A DNA stretch of 64,000 bases from Hyphomicrobiaceae bacterium. Lineage in GTDB: Bacteria > Pseudomonadota > Alphaproteobacteria > Rhizobiales > Hyphomicrobiaceae. The position numbers were made by a program, and so were the translations under genes. The DNA is taken from contig JAURWC010000079.1 in the NCBI GenBank assembly GCA_030655135.1, positions 1-64,000 of the forward strand. Reading direction: 5' to 3'. The notes below the pieces were generated by a model, which saw only the letters and a list, made by a program, of their open reading frames with translations, was not told the DNA's origin and did not search any database. Below are positions 24,612 to 33,587 of this stretch, one piece after another; position 1 is the stretch's first letter, and each line of letters opens with the position of its first letter.

Positions 24612-24989
24612 ATGGCCAAGAAGCTCGTCATCATCATGGCCAATACCGACCCGCGCAACGGGCAGGAACTCGGCGCGCCAATCTTCCAGGCGTCCGTCGC
24701 TGCCGCGATGGAATATCAGGTCGAGGTGATCTGCACGGCTGCTGCCGGCTGCCTGATGAAGAAAGGCGTCGCCGAAAAGCTCTCGATCAAGGATGGCGAC
24801 ACCAAGTCGATCTACGACTTCATCAAGGAAGCGCACGAAGCCGGCGTGAAGTTCTTCTGCTGTTCACCCAATCTCGATTTGCACAACATGACGCCGGCCG
24901 ATCTCATTCCCGAATGCCAGGGCATCGTCGGCGGCGCCTTCCTCGTTGAGGAGATCATGGAAACCGACTGCCGCGTTCTGACCTACTGA
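24612..24989 (+). CDS. DsrE/DsrF-like small protein
   Basis: 125 residues with a DsrE-type fold: a Rossmann-like opening (KKLVIIMANTDP), then CTAAAGCLMKKGV, FFCCSPNLDLHNM and ECQGIVGGAF. Several Cys residues sit where sulfur-carrier members have theirs, so it could bind persulfide, but many DsrE-like proteins have other roles. AAGGA precedes the ATG at 24612; the frame extends to 24594 without a better start. It lies 69 bases after the lyase in the same direction and likely shares its transcript. Confidence 0.8.
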   Translation: MAKKLVIIMANTDPRNGQELGAPIFQASVAAAMEYQVEVICTAAAGCLMKKGVAEKLSIKDGDTKSIYDFIKEAHEAGVKFFCCSPNLDLHNMTPADLIPECQGIVGGAFLVEEIMETDCRVLTY

Positions 24990-26521
24990 GACGCTGCAGC
25001 GAGCGCCGCAAGCCGCGAGCGCTGCACTTTGCCATTGGGCGTGCGCGGCAAGGCATCGACGATCACGACCTCGCGCGGGCATTTGTAGGCAGCCAACCGT
25101 GTCGCCGCAAAAGCTTTGACCGCGTCGGGTTCGATCTCGCGACCTGGACGCGGCACGACGAAAGCGGCGATGACACTCACGCCTGCGCGAACCGTCAACT
25201 CCGCGCACGCAATCTCCCCGATGTCCGGATGCGCGCCCAGCGCCGCCTCCACTTCCAGCGGCGAGACCCGATAGCCCAGCGCCTTCATAATTTCATTGGC
25301 GCGCCCCAGGTGCGTGACATAGCCGTCGGCATCGATCACGGCGAGGTCGCCACCGCAGAACCAATCACCCCGCATCACGTCGGCCTCCTCGGCCGGGCGG
25401 TTCCAATAGCCGAGCATCAAGCCGGGGTCAGAGCGGTGCACGGCCAGCAGCCCCTGCTCGCCCCGGGGCAACGGCTCGTGGTCGCCTTCCGCCACAGGCA
25501 GCACGGCGATCTGCCGGCCAGACTGGGGCTTCCCTGTCGTGCCGGGTTTGCGCGGCACGGACGGCGATGACGAAATGTACGTGGAGATCTCGCTCATCCC
25601 CAACGCCTCGTAAAGTGCCGTGCCGGTGCGGGCCTGCCAATCGCCGAACAGGTTGCCCGGCGGCGCTTCTCCGGCCGTGAGTCCGTGGCGCAGCGCGCCC
25701 AGGTCGAGCGGTCCCGGCGGCGCATATTTCAAGATTTGGCGATAGACGCCGGGCACTGCGGCAAAGAGCGTCGCTTGAGTTTCCCGGATGAGCTGCGGCC
25801 AGACCTCAGGTCCCTTCTCGCCGGTGAAGACGATCGCGGTCGCACCATTCGCCCAAGGATCCGTCAAGCCGGTACCCAAAGTGAACGTCCAGTTGAACGC
25901 GCCCGCGTGCAGCACCCGATCAGTCGCGCCGATGCCGTACCAGCCCTGATACATCGGCCGTCGCCCGAACGCTGACCGATGCGCGTGCAGCACGCCCTTC
26001 GGCCGCGCCGTCGTTCCCGATGTGTAGACCATGAACGCCGCATCATTCGCCTGCGTGCCGGCGTACGACGCCTGCGGCCCGGATTGGATAAGCCCGGCGA
26101 CGTCCGCCGCCGTCAGCACCAGCAGGCCTGCCGGTAGATCCATGCCTTCCACACTATCGGCAAGCGCAACGGCCGCGGCACCGCTGTCGCCCAGCATGAA
26201 GCCGGCTTCCGCGTTGGTCAGTTCGCTCGACGCCGGAATCGGCACGAACCCGCCAGCCACCGCTCCGAAAAAAAGGATCGCGTAAGCACTCGTGTTGTCG
26301 AGCCGGATCAGAACGCGATCACCGGGCCGCAGCCCGTTCGCCTGCAGTCCACCCGCAACGCGCAGCACCGCGTCCTGCAATTCCCGATAGGTCCAGGTTT
26401 CTAAAGGTCCGGCCTGCAACGTGCGCAGCACCAGCAGCGCAGCTTTGTCTGGCGTGCGCCGCGCGCCCTCTGCAAGACAGTAGGCAGCCATGTTCAGCCG
26501 TGGCGGAAGCGTTTCAGGCAT
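24983..26521 (-). CDS. AMP-forming acyl-CoA synthetase (benzoate-CoA ligase-like)
   Basis: 512 residues of the ANL superfamily. The P-loop-like MVYTSGTTARPKGV, the YEALGMSE adenine motif, GDWFCGGDL and the catalytic C-terminal PRTPNGKVQR with its Lys are all intact. It joins a carboxylic acid to CoA through an acyl-AMP. The overall pattern (AHRSAFG, GLTAGEAPP) is closest in my reading to benzoate/aryl-CoA ligases. ATG at 26521 is preferred to TTG at 26530. Its end overlaps the DsrE-like gene's end by 7 bases, convergent; the solute-binding protein gene lies 15 bases upstream in the same direction. Confidence 0.87.
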   Translation of the reverse strand: MPETLPPRLNMAAYCLAEGARRTPDKAALLVLRTLQAGPLETWTYRELQDAVLRVAGGLQANGLRPGDRVLIRLDNTSAYAILFFGAVAGGFVPIPASSELTNAEAGFMLGDSGAAAVALADSVEGMDLPAGLLVLTAADVAGLIQSGPQASYAGTQANDAAFMVYTSGTTARPKGVLHAHRSAFGRRPMYQGWYGIGATDRVLHAGAFNWTFTLGTGLTDPWANGATAIVFTGEKGPEVWPQLIRETQATLFAAVPGVYRQILKYAPPGPLDLGALRHGLTAGEAPPGNLFGDWQARTGTALYEALGMSEISTYISSSPSVPRKPGTTGKPQSGRQIAVLPVAEGDHEPLPRGEQGLLAVHRSDPGLMLGYWNRPAEEADVMRGDWFCGGDLAVIDADGYVTHLGRANEIMKALGYRVSPLEVEAALGAHPDIGEIACAELTVRAGVSVIAAFVVPRPGREIEPDAVKAFAATRLAAYKCPREVVIVDALPRTPNGKVQRSRLAALAAASQ

Positions 26522-26536
26522 CGGCGTCAAATGTCT

Positions 26537-28339
26537 CTATTGTGCTTTCTGGGGCTCGGCCCACCACGTATCGATGTTGTAGCCGCTAAGCGGAATCTTC
26601 TCCGGATGGCGCAAGGTCCGCCAAAACGACACCCACTCGCTAGGTACGTGGAACAACGGAATAACGTAGTCTCCCGATATCAAAACGCGATCGAGCGCCC
26701 GCACCGCCGACGCGAATCCGTCCGGATCCCTCTCCGCCAGCAAAGCCGTGATCATGGCATCGACCGCCGGATTGTTGACGCCGGCGTAGTTGCGCGAGCC
26801 CTGCGCTTTGGCCGCCGGAGATCCGAACCGCCCCCACTGCTCGTTGCCTGGCGACAGCGACTGCTGCCAGGTCTGCATGATGATGTCGAAGTCGAACGTG
26901 TTGATGCGGCCGATCAACTGCGTGCTATCGATGGACCTCAGCGCAGCACCAATCCCCAAAGACTTCAGCCCGGCGATATACGCCAGCATAAGCCGCTCGC
27001 TTCCGCCTTTGGTGACCAGGATCTCAAATCCGAACTGGACCCCGGTCTCCTTGTGCACCAACCTTTCGCCGCGCAATGCGTAGCCCGCGGCCTGAAACAG
27101 CTCGAGCGCGCGCCGCGTATTTTCCCGGTTGAAACCCGTGCCGTCACTGACCGGCATGCGGAATGTGCCGTCCATCACGTCCGGCTTCACCTGGCCGGCA
27201 AATGGAGCCAACAAATCCCGTTCGCGGGCATCGGCTGGCCGGCCCGTGGAGGCAAGATAGCTGCGCTCGAAATAGCTCTGCGTCCGCTTGTACCGGCCGT
27301 CATAAAGCGTGCCGTTGATCCACTCGAAATCGAACAGGAGGATGAGCGCCTGGCGCACGCGCGGATCGGCGAACTGCGGGCGCCGCGAATTCATCACCAG
27401 CCCGTTCATGCCCGCCGGTAAGCCTGTCGGTAATTCTTCGCGCACCACGCGGCCGTCGACGGCCGCCTTGAATGCCCCGGTCTTGGCCCACATCGTCGGG
27501 TCATCGTCGACGCGCACATCGATTTGGCCCGTTTTGAAGGCTTCCAGCAGGATCGAAGCGTCGCGGTAGTAGTCGTAGCGGATCTCATCGAAGTTGAAGC
27601 GTCCCTGCGAAACCGGCAGATCGCGGCCCCAATAGTTCGGATCGCGCTTGTAGGTAATCGATCGCCCGGGGTCGACGCGTGACACCTGGTAGGGCCCAGA
27701 ACCCAGCAACGGGGTCAACGTCGATTGATCGAACGTCGCGGCATCGATCTTGTGCTTCGGCAGCACCGGCATAAGCCCAAGGATCAGCGGCAACTCCCGG
27801 TCCTGGCCGTCCATGTTCATGCGTACGACACGCTCGGAGATGCGTTCGGTCGACAGCACCTTTTTGTAGTGCGCGCGATGAATGGTCGGCACGCCCTTGT
27901 CGCGCAGCAGCTCGAACGAGAAAATCACATCGTCGGCCGTAACCGGCACCCCGTCGGCGAACGCGGCTTTCGGGTTGAGATAAAACGTGATCGACGTCCG
28001 GTCCTCCGGCACCTCCACGCGCTCCGCCAGCAGGCCGTACAGGGTAAAGGGCTCGTCCAATCCGCGAGCCATCAGGCTCTCAACACTGAATTCGCGGACA
28101 CCGGAAACCTTCTCTCCCTTGACGATCAGCGGGTTGACGCTGTCGAATGACCCCGGCATCCCCAGACGCAACCGGCCACCCTTCGGCGCATCGGGCCGCG
28201 CATACGGGAAGTGGGAGAACCCTTCCGCCAAGGCCGGCTCGCCGTGCATCGCGATGGCGTGCACCGGCTCGGCATTGGCGCGGCCGCAGCCGGCAATCAG
28301 CCCGGCCAGAAGCAGGCAGCCGCAGAAAACTCGATGCAT
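26537..28339 (-). CDS. Family-5 extracellular solute-binding lipoprotein (peptide/YejA-like)
   Basis: 600 residues. The leader ends in LLLAGLIAGC, a lipobox, so the mature protein is probably anchored to the membrane. Family-5 features: HGEPALAEGFSHFPYARPDAPKGG near the start, PLIVKG, ADGVPVTADDVIFSFELL, YKRDPNYWG, and a C-terminal IPLFH. The strong HFPYARPDAPKGG motif is typical of YejA-type peptide or microcin C binding proteins. The permease and ATPase genes are not next to it; instead it precedes an acyl-CoA ligase, so it may share a distant transporter. Confidence 0.88.
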   Translation of the reverse strand: MHRVFCGCLLLAGLIAGCGRANAEPVHAIAMHGEPALAEGFSHFPYARPDAPKGGRLRLGMPGSFDSVNPLIVKGEKVSGVREFSVESLMARGLDEPFTLYGLLAERVEVPEDRTSITFYLNPKAAFADGVPVTADDVIFSFELLRDKGVPTIHRAHYKKVLSTERISERVVRMNMDGQDRELPLILGLMPVLPKHKIDAATFDQSTLTPLLGSGPYQVSRVDPGRSITYKRDPNYWGRDLPVSQGRFNFDEIRYDYYRDASILLEAFKTGQIDVRVDDDPTMWAKTGAFKAAVDGRVVREELPTGLPAGMNGLVMNSRRPQFADPRVRQALILLFDFEWINGTLYDGRYKRTQSYFERSYLASTGRPADARERDLLAPFAGQVKPDVMDGTFRMPVSDGTGFNRENTRRALELFQAAGYALRGERLVHKETGVQFGFEILVTKGGSERLMLAYIAGLKSLGIGAALRSIDSTQLIGRINTFDFDIIMQTWQQSLSPGNEQWGRFGSPAAKAQGSRNYAGVNNPAVDAMITALLAERDPDGFASAVRALDRVLISGDYVIPLFHVPSEWVSFWRTLRHPEKIPLSGYNIDTWWAEPQKAQ

Positions 28340-28660
28340 TTCGGCCCTTTAGCATTGCACCATGAGATGGCCCAGACGGGTGGCCACCTATGTTCCTCAA
28401 CGCGTGCCGTTTAGCACAGCCGATCGCAATTGGTGAGGCTGGGATCTCAGCCACGGGTGCGTTGCGCGTTTGCAACGATGCTTCCGAACCCCTCTGTGGA
28501 TCAAGCATTGACGGGCGATTCGGCCACGGGATTGCCGCAATCCAAGCCTTACTGCCCCCAGATCGGCGACGCACTGCGACGCCAGGTACAGCGGCAATCG
28601 ATTGCGCGCCGCATGAGGTACGAGCCGTCCATCGGCTCTCAGCGAGAGGTCGAATTCCCT
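28340..28660. other. Divergent intergenic region
   Basis: About 320 bases between the divergent solute-binding protein and IalB genes. An open frame runs through it into ialB, but the similarity and the signal peptide begin only at 28661. It should hold both promoters; no clear motif was identified. Confidence 0.4.
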
Positions 28661-29587
28661 ATGGCTTACACGGGACTTAGCGAGATTTTCAGCGGCCGTA
28701 CATCGCCGGTGCGGTTCGCGGTGGCGGCGGCATTTGTGTCCGCTTGCCTCGCCGCTCCGGTGCTGGCACAGGATGCCAAGGACAAGGCCGCTCCAGCCGC
28801 CAAACCGGCCGCTGCCAAAACGGCACCTGCCAAGGACGGCAAGCAAGCCGCGACACCAGCCGCTCCGGCAGCCGGACAGGGCGATCGCCCTGTCTGGGCA
28901 AAGATTTGCGAGAAGGTTCCGGTCGTCAAGAAAGACAAGGACGGCAAGGAAACCAAGGAAGAGAAGCAGGCGTGCAAGACCATGTACGAAAGCTTCGATC
29001 CTTCGACCGGCGGTCCGCTGGTCGCCATCTCGATCGAGGAAGGCGAAGGCATCGACAAAAAGGCGATGACCATCATCGTGCCGCCGGGCGTCGCCCTGCC
29101 GCCGGGCCTCAGCCTCGCTGTGTTCCAGAAGGACCAGTGGGAAAAGGTCGCCGCGCAGAACAAGGAAGGCAAAGCGGTGAAGCCGGAAGAACTCGGCCTC
29201 AAGCCCTATAACTTCAAGTTCCTGCATTGCGCACCGACGGGCTGCGTCTCGCTGGCTGAAGCAACGAACGAACTGCTTGATTCCATGAAGACCGGCGTCG
29301 GTATCATGATCCGCGTCGCTGACGTCAGCGGCCGCGTTGTCGACCTCGCCGTGCCGTTGAAGGGCTTCCCGGAAAGCTTCACCGGCGCTCCCGTCGACAC
29401 GAAGGAGTTCCTGAAGGATCGCCAGGCTCGCCTGACGGCTCTTTCCCAGAAGCGTGCGGAAGCTGTCGAGCGCTTCAAGAAGGAGCGCGCGGACATGATG
29501 AAGAGGGATGCCGCTGGCACGACGACCGGATCAACCACGCCTGCCGCAGGCGCCAAGTCTGACGCCAAGCCGGCCGAGAAGAAGTAA
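28661..29587 (+). CDS. IalB-family secreted protein
   Basis: 308 residues. A signal peptide with a long N-region (cleavage after APVLA, about 37) precedes an Ala/Lys/Pro-rich linker, then the invasion-associated-locus-B domain (about 80-250): WAKICEK, QACKTMYE, IIVPPGVALPPGLSL, HCAPTGCVS. Cys residues probably form disulfides. The C-terminal ~60 residues are a charged, low-complexity tail. IalB proteins are periplasmic or outer-surface and help Bartonella invade red cells; in free-living bacteria their role is unknown. A GAGG site is 11 bases before the ATG. A terminator follows. Confidence 0.85.
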   Translation: MAYTGLSEIFSGRTSPVRFAVAAAFVSACLAAPVLAQDAKDKAAPAAKPAAAKTAPAKDGKQAATPAAPAAGQGDRPVWAKICEKVPVVKKDKDGKETKEEKQACKTMYESFDPSTGGPLVAISIEEGEGIDKKAMTIIVPPGVALPPGLSLAVFQKDQWEKVAAQNKEGKAVKPEELGLKPYNFKFLHCAPTGCVSLAEATNELLDSMKTGVGIMIRVADVSGRVVDLAVPLKGFPESFTGAPVDTKEFLKDRQARLTALSQKRAEAVERFKKERADMMKRDAAGTTTGSTTPAAGAKSDAKPAEKK

Positions 29588-29612
29588 GCAACTCGCCTAA
29601 GCTCAACATCAA

Positions 29613-29646
29613 AGCTGCCGGAGCCCACTAGCTCCGGCGGCTTTTT
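29613..29646. terminator. Intrinsic terminator after ialB
   Basis: GCCGGAGC (29617-29624) pairs with GCTCCGGC (29631-29638) and is followed by a run of six T at 29642-29647. It ends ialB; hspQ ends about 90 bases further on the other strand. Confidence 0.9.
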
Positions 29647-29734
29647 TGTGCTGATTGATGGCCCAGGCATCGTTGGGAAGCGCCGCGATCCAGCGCCAAA
29701 ACTTGGGCGCTTCGAAAAAAATCGCGAGCCCGCG

Positions 29735-30115
29735 CTAGTGCGCTTGCACGAACACCGCGTGGTAGCGGCCCTGGTCGTCTTCAGCGAACAACTCGCCGAC
29801 CTGCGGATGCCGCAGCGGACGGCCGCTCCGGTCCGGCAGCAAATTCTGCTCTGACACGTAGGCGATGTATTCGGTCTCGTCGTTTTCAGCGAGCAGATGA
29901 TAGTAGGGCTGATCCTTGCGCGGCCGGATGTCTTCCGGGATCGCTAGCCACCACTCCTCGGTATTCGCGAACACGGGGTCGATATCGTAAACGACACCGC
30001 GGAACGGGTAAAAGCGATGGCGTACGACTTCGCCCAGCGCGAACTTCGCTTTCGGCATAAGCCGTTTTCGCGACGCTTTCTTGCGTACCGGAGTCTTGAC
30101 CTTCTTTATCGCCAT
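29735..30115 (-). CDS. hspQ: HspQ-like (YccV) heat-shock protein
   Basis: 126 residues. A basic Lys/Arg-rich start of ~22 residues is followed by the YccV/HspQ domain: KFALGEVVRHRFYPFRGVVYDIDP, then QPYYHLLAE, AYVSEQNLL and a C-terminal HAVFVQAH. The fold is a small beta-barrel that binds hemimethylated DNA in Escherichia coli and acts as a specificity enhancer of Lon protease in Yersinia. It stands alone. Confidence 0.92.
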   Translation of the reverse strand: MAIKKVKTPVRKKASRKRLMPKAKFALGEVVRHRFYPFRGVVYDIDPVFANTEEWWLAIPEDIRPRKDQPYYHLLAENDETEYIAYVSEQNLLPDRSGRPLRHPQVGELFAEDDQGRYHAVFVQAH

Positions 30116-30208
30116 CGCCGCATCACAGTGGATGTCCGCTCGCCTGTCAATCAGAACGCACCGCGTGATTAAATTTGCCGCAACGCGATCCGTCAGCCCC
30201 CGCAGAGC

Positions 30209-32524
30209 CTACATGCGCTGCGGAAAGAAACGGCGATAGAGCGTAATCGTTGCAGGTAGGAACACGAGATCTCCGATCAGCGAGCATAATAGCGTCAAGG
30301 CGCAAACGCCGCCGAACAGCCGCAGCGACGGCAGGTCGGAGAACATCGTGACACCGAGCCCCAGCGCCAGTACCGCCGTCGTGAGGATGATTGCGGGGCC
30401 GACCAGAACGCGGGCCCTGCGAATCGCGTGAACCGGATCTTCCCCCGGTCTCTCCTCCAGCCCGAGCCGGTTGAGGAAATGGATGAGGCTGTCGATGCCC
30501 AGGCCGAAGATGACGACGAGCGCCACGACGGAGGCGAAGTCGAGACCCTGTCCCGCCAGCGCCAGCACCGAACCAGCCGCGACAACCGGGAACAAGCCTG
30601 GCAAAAAGCTCAGCACCATCACGCCAAACGAACGGAACGCCAACCCAAGAAGAAGAGAAACGAACACCACTTCCGCAAACAAACTGGTCTTGAGTTGCCC
30701 GATCATCGCCGCCGAGTTGCGCGCCGCGATCGCCGGCAGCCCTGTCACCGCAATTTCGAAGTCCGGATTGGCCTTGCGCAACGGATCGAGCGCATGATCC
30801 AGCTTCTCGACCAGCGGCAAGATCTCGGCGGAGTCTACGTCCGGCAACCGGCCGGTCACGAGAACCGCGTTCTCCTCCTTGGAGATGAACCGTCGCTGCA
30901 GGCTCTCCGGCAGAATCTTGACGTACTTCTTCACCGTCTCGATCGACGTGTCGCCAGCCTCCGCCAGCCAGCGCCGCAAGCTGTCGAGCGACCACACGTT
31001 GCCCACACCCGCTTCACTCTCCAAGGCTCGATGTGCCTTGGCAATAGCGTCGAGCACGGTTGGATCATAGAGAGAGCGGCCGTCCTTCCACTTGATCATG
31101 ATGTGCGCCGGGTTGCCGCCGGTCAGCTTCTTGTCAAGGCTCGCCGTGGCGCTTAGCGCCTGCTCGCGATCAGGCACCTGATCGGCCAACCGGTATCGCG
31201 GGGCCAGCGACAGGTACAGCGACAGGCAGATACCGAAGATGCCGAAGCCAAGCAGCGTGACGAGCACGGGATGCTTCACGACGCGATCAACGACCGCGCC
31301 AACGAACCGGCCCAGCGCGTCCATCGCTCCATCGGACGGTGTCCGTTCGAACGTCAGCGATGACGCGTCACGAATGAGGAAGTGGCCGATCACCGGCAGC
31401 GCGGCGATGACGACGAAGAACGACAGCAGCACCGATATAGCGCCCGCCATGCCGAACGTATGAATGAGCCCGCTGTCTGAAAACATCAGCGCGATAAACG
31501 ACAGCAGCGCCGTGCCGTGCGCGATGACGCAAGCCGGCCCGACGATCCTGACGCCGAAACGCAGGGCTTCCTCGCGGCTGTCGCCGTGCCGCATGCGGTC
31601 GCGGATCGCAGTCGTCATCTGCATCGAATCCGCAAAGCCCATGACCATGATGAGCGGCGTCATGACGTTGAGGAACAGGTTCAGCTTGAAGCCGAGCCAG
31701 CCCAACGCCCCGAGCGACCAGATCACCGCCAGCAGCGGCGGCACCACGGCCAGCATCATCAGCGAGAAGCGGCGATAGAAGACGTAGGCGACGATGGCGC
31801 CGAGCAGGAAGCCGGCGCCATTGTAGACCAGCCGGTCGCGCTCTACCGCGTTGCGGATCTCCAGCTGCATGACCGGTGCACCGGTCAGCTTGTAGACCAG
31901 TCCGGATTTCCCGAGCTCCTGATCGAGCACACCCTTTACGGCACCGATCACCGTCTTTGCCGATTGCTCAGCGACAATGTCGCGATTGAGCGAAATGACG
32001 ACGAGCGCCAGCTCTCCATCGTCCGACAGGAACTTGCCCTTGACGATTTCGTTGGCGCGCAGCGTCGAGATGATTTCGTCATACGCCGCACCGTCCGGCA
32101 GGTCGTCCGGCACGATTGGCGGAACATAGCCGCTGGCATCCGGCTTGCCGCGCGCAGAGACCATCGACACAAGGCCGTCGACACCATCCGTCAGTTGCAG
32201 CTCCGTCGTCATGTTGCGGAACGCTTCGAGCTGCGGCTTTTTCAGCAAGTCGGGCCCCTCGACCACGGCCAGCACGTCGTACTCACTCGAGGGAAAACGC
32301 TTGTCGATCTCTTCGTACTGCCTGAACTCTTCCGTGTTGTTGCGGAACAGTTCCGAAAGGCTGTCGTCCACCTTGAGACGCTCGATGCCGAGGCCCGCCA
32401 GGCCCGTCAGCAGTGCGATGAGCAGCCCGACAATCCAGGGATGTGCAAGCGCGACCAAGCCCACGCGTTCCAGGCCGAACGAAACAAGATGCGTCGAGCG
32501 GCCAGACGAGTTCGCAGCGTCCAT
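30209..32524 (-). CDS. RND/MMPL-family membrane exporter
   Basis: 771 residues with about 12 helices in two similar halves, each a helix, a large periplasmic domain and five helices. Charged residues in GFADSMQMTTAIRDR and GLGIDSLIHFLNRL correspond to proton-relay positions in helices 4 and 10. The size and layout fit the MMPL/HpnN group, which move lipids such as hopanoids or mycolates, more than the 1000-residue drug pumps. No hopanoid genes are near, so the cargo is open. ATG at 32524 is chosen (AGGAGG-like GGGGAGGA upstream); TTG at 32530 is an alternative. Confidence 0.85.
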   Translation of the reverse strand: MDAANSSGRSTHLVSFGLERVGLVALAHPWIVGLLIALLTGLAGLGIERLKVDDSLSELFRNNTEEFRQYEEIDKRFPSSEYDVLAVVEGPDLLKKPQLEAFRNMTTELQLTDGVDGLVSMVSARGKPDASGYVPPIVPDDLPDGAAYDEIISTLRANEIVKGKFLSDDGELALVVISLNRDIVAEQSAKTVIGAVKGVLDQELGKSGLVYKLTGAPVMQLEIRNAVERDRLVYNGAGFLLGAIVAYVFYRRFSLMMLAVVPPLLAVIWSLGALGWLGFKLNLFLNVMTPLIMVMGFADSMQMTTAIRDRMRHGDSREEALRFGVRIVGPACVIAHGTALLSFIALMFSDSGLIHTFGMAGAISVLLSFFVVIAALPVIGHFLIRDASSLTFERTPSDGAMDALGRFVGAVVDRVVKHPVLVTLLGFGIFGICLSLYLSLAPRYRLADQVPDREQALSATASLDKKLTGGNPAHIMIKWKDGRSLYDPTVLDAIAKAHRALESEAGVGNVWSLDSLRRWLAEAGDTSIETVKKYVKILPESLQRRFISKEENAVLVTGRLPDVDSAEILPLVEKLDHALDPLRKANPDFEIAVTGLPAIAARNSAAMIGQLKTSLFAEVVFVSLLLGLAFRSFGVMVLSFLPGLFPVVAAGSVLALAGQGLDFASVVALVVIFGLGIDSLIHFLNRLGLEERPGEDPVHAIRRARVLVGPAIILTTAVLALGLGVTMFSDLPSLRLFGGVCALTLLCSLIGDLVFLPATITLYRRFFPQRM

Positions 32525-32708
32525 GTTCAATGGTCCTCCCCTTGGCTGTCCAGTTTCCCCCGGCAGCCAGGAATCATCTTATTTTCGCGCCGATGGTCGC
32601 ATTCGTACCCGGCGCTGCGCAAGCTAGCCTTTTTGTTTGTTCGCAACGCTTTAAGCCCGCGAGTCAATCTGCCATAAACGGTGATTGTGACCGTGAGGCG
32701 GGGAGCCG

Positions 32709-32933
32709 ATGCCCGACAAAATTCTGGATGCCAAAGGCCTGAACTGTCCTTTGCCGATCCTGAAGGCCAAGAAGGCGCTGCAGGACGTCCCTGCCGGTGG
32801 CACCCTTGAGGTATGGGCCACCGATCCCGGCTCGGTTGCCGATTTCACCGCCTTTTGCCGCGCGACAGGCCACCACTTGCGCGAGCAGGACGGCGCGGAC
32901 GGCGTTTACCGCTTCCTGATCGAGCGCGTTTAA
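32709..32933 (+). CDS. tusA: TusA-family sulfur carrier protein
   Basis: 74 residues. The family's GLNCPLPILKAKKAL carries the CPxP motif whose Cys takes up persulfide in tRNA thiolation and related sulfur transfer. The second part (ATDPGSVADFTAFCRATGH) is standard for the family. It could relay sulfur within the cell for tRNA, molybdenum-cofactor or other pathways. Divergent from the MMPL exporter; tRNA-Val follows 87 bases on. Confidence 0.93.
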   Translation: MPDKILDAKGLNCPLPILKAKKALQDVPAGGTLEVWATDPGSVADFTAFCRATGHHLREQDGADGVYRFLIERV

Positions 32934-33020
32934 CGACGATGGAAACGCGGCGCTTGGCGGCTTGACAGCAGCCTGCGGCGCCTCCCATAAGGGCGCCTCA
33001 CGCGCTTCGAAGAGCAGCGC

Positions 33021-33095
33021 GGGCGGTTAGCTCAGCGGTAGAGCACACGCTTCACACGCGTGGGGTCATAGGTTCAATCCCTATACCGCCCACCA
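33021..33095 (+). tRNA. tRNA-Val (CAC anticodon)
   Basis: 75 bases with encoded CCA. The acceptor stem pairs GGGCGGT with ACCGCCC. The anticodon loop TTCACAC gives CAC, reading GUG. The T-loop is TTCAATC. The 3' end abuts the repeat element that starts at the CCA. Confidence 0.97.
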
Positions 33096-33198
33096 GCCTT
33101 CGCTCTACGAGCTTCGGCTCGGCAAGCCGGAGGCTTGACGGAGAAGGTCGTAGAGCGAAGGCTGTCGCGCCGAAGTTGCGCAGCAACGTAGGCGGACT
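33095..33198. repeat. Direct repeat, left copy, with internal palindrome
   Basis: The copy matches 33451-33548 with only a few differences over ~98 bases. It begins AGCCTTCGCTCTACGA and this is met by its exact complement TCGTAGAGCGAAGGCT (33148-33163), so the transcript would fold into a long hairpin. It lies directly behind tRNA-Val and before a GIY-YIG gene. Confidence 0.85.
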
Positions 33199-33209
33199 AT
33201 GCTGCGCGC

Positions 33210-33449
33210 ATGAAATATGTCTACATTCTTCAAAGTCTCGCAGACGTGGATAGATTTTATGTCGGAGTGACCGACGACGTCCCGGCAAGGCTAATTAAAC
33301 ACAACAAAGGTGACATCTCGCACACGTCCAAGTTCGGCCCTTGGAAGGTCAAGACCTTTATTGCGTTCTCCGACGAGCAAAAGGCCCTTGCGTTTGAGCG
33401 CTACTTGAAATCCGGATCGGGCAGGGCATTTGCCAAAAAGCGGCTCTGA
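33210..33449 (+). CDS. GIY-YIG domain nuclease-like protein
   Basis: 79 residues forming a lone GIY-YIG domain: YVYILQS supplies the GIY-like strand, FYVGVTDD the YIG-like strand, then ARLIKHNKG with the Arg, and AFERYLKSGSGRAFAKK near the end with the metal-binding Glu. Free-standing members are similar to YhbQ/UvrC N-termini and are often present in many copies in alphaproteobacteria. It lies exactly between two ~98-bp direct repeats, so the unit may have moved as a cassette. Confidence 0.9.
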   Translation: MKYVYILQSLADVDRFYVGVTDDVPARLIKHNKGDISHTSKFGPWKVKTFIAFSDEQKALAFERYLKSGSGRAFAKKRL

Positions 33450-33450
33450 A

Positions 33451-33548
33451 CGCTCTACGAGCTTCGGCTCGGCAAGCCAGAGGCTTGACGGAGAAGGTCG
33501 TAGAGCGAAGGCTGTCGCGCCGAAGTTGCGCAGCAACGCATGCGGACC
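33451..33548. repeat. Direct repeat, right copy
   Basis: Begins CGCTCTACGAGCTTCGGCTC right after the GIY-YIG stop codon and repeats 33101-33198, including the palindromic arms. The first ~90 bases differ at only two positions. Confidence 0.85.
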
Positions 33549-33587
33549 ACGATCCGGCCGGCCTTCGCCAAAAAAGCCGCTCAGACC

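Noticed and set aside
30147-30995. 282-codon frame overlapping the MMPL exporter
   Set aside because: Frame-shifted shadow with Gly/Arg-rich composition; the 771-residue exporter frame explains the region.
33052-33288. Minus-strand open frame ending in GGIGIEPMTPRV
   Set aside because: It reads antisense through tRNA-Val and the repeat; this is a well-known false translation of tRNA genes.
33095-33548. CRISPR-like repeat
   Set aside because: Only two copies of ~98 bases with a coding gene between them; no array of short spacers.
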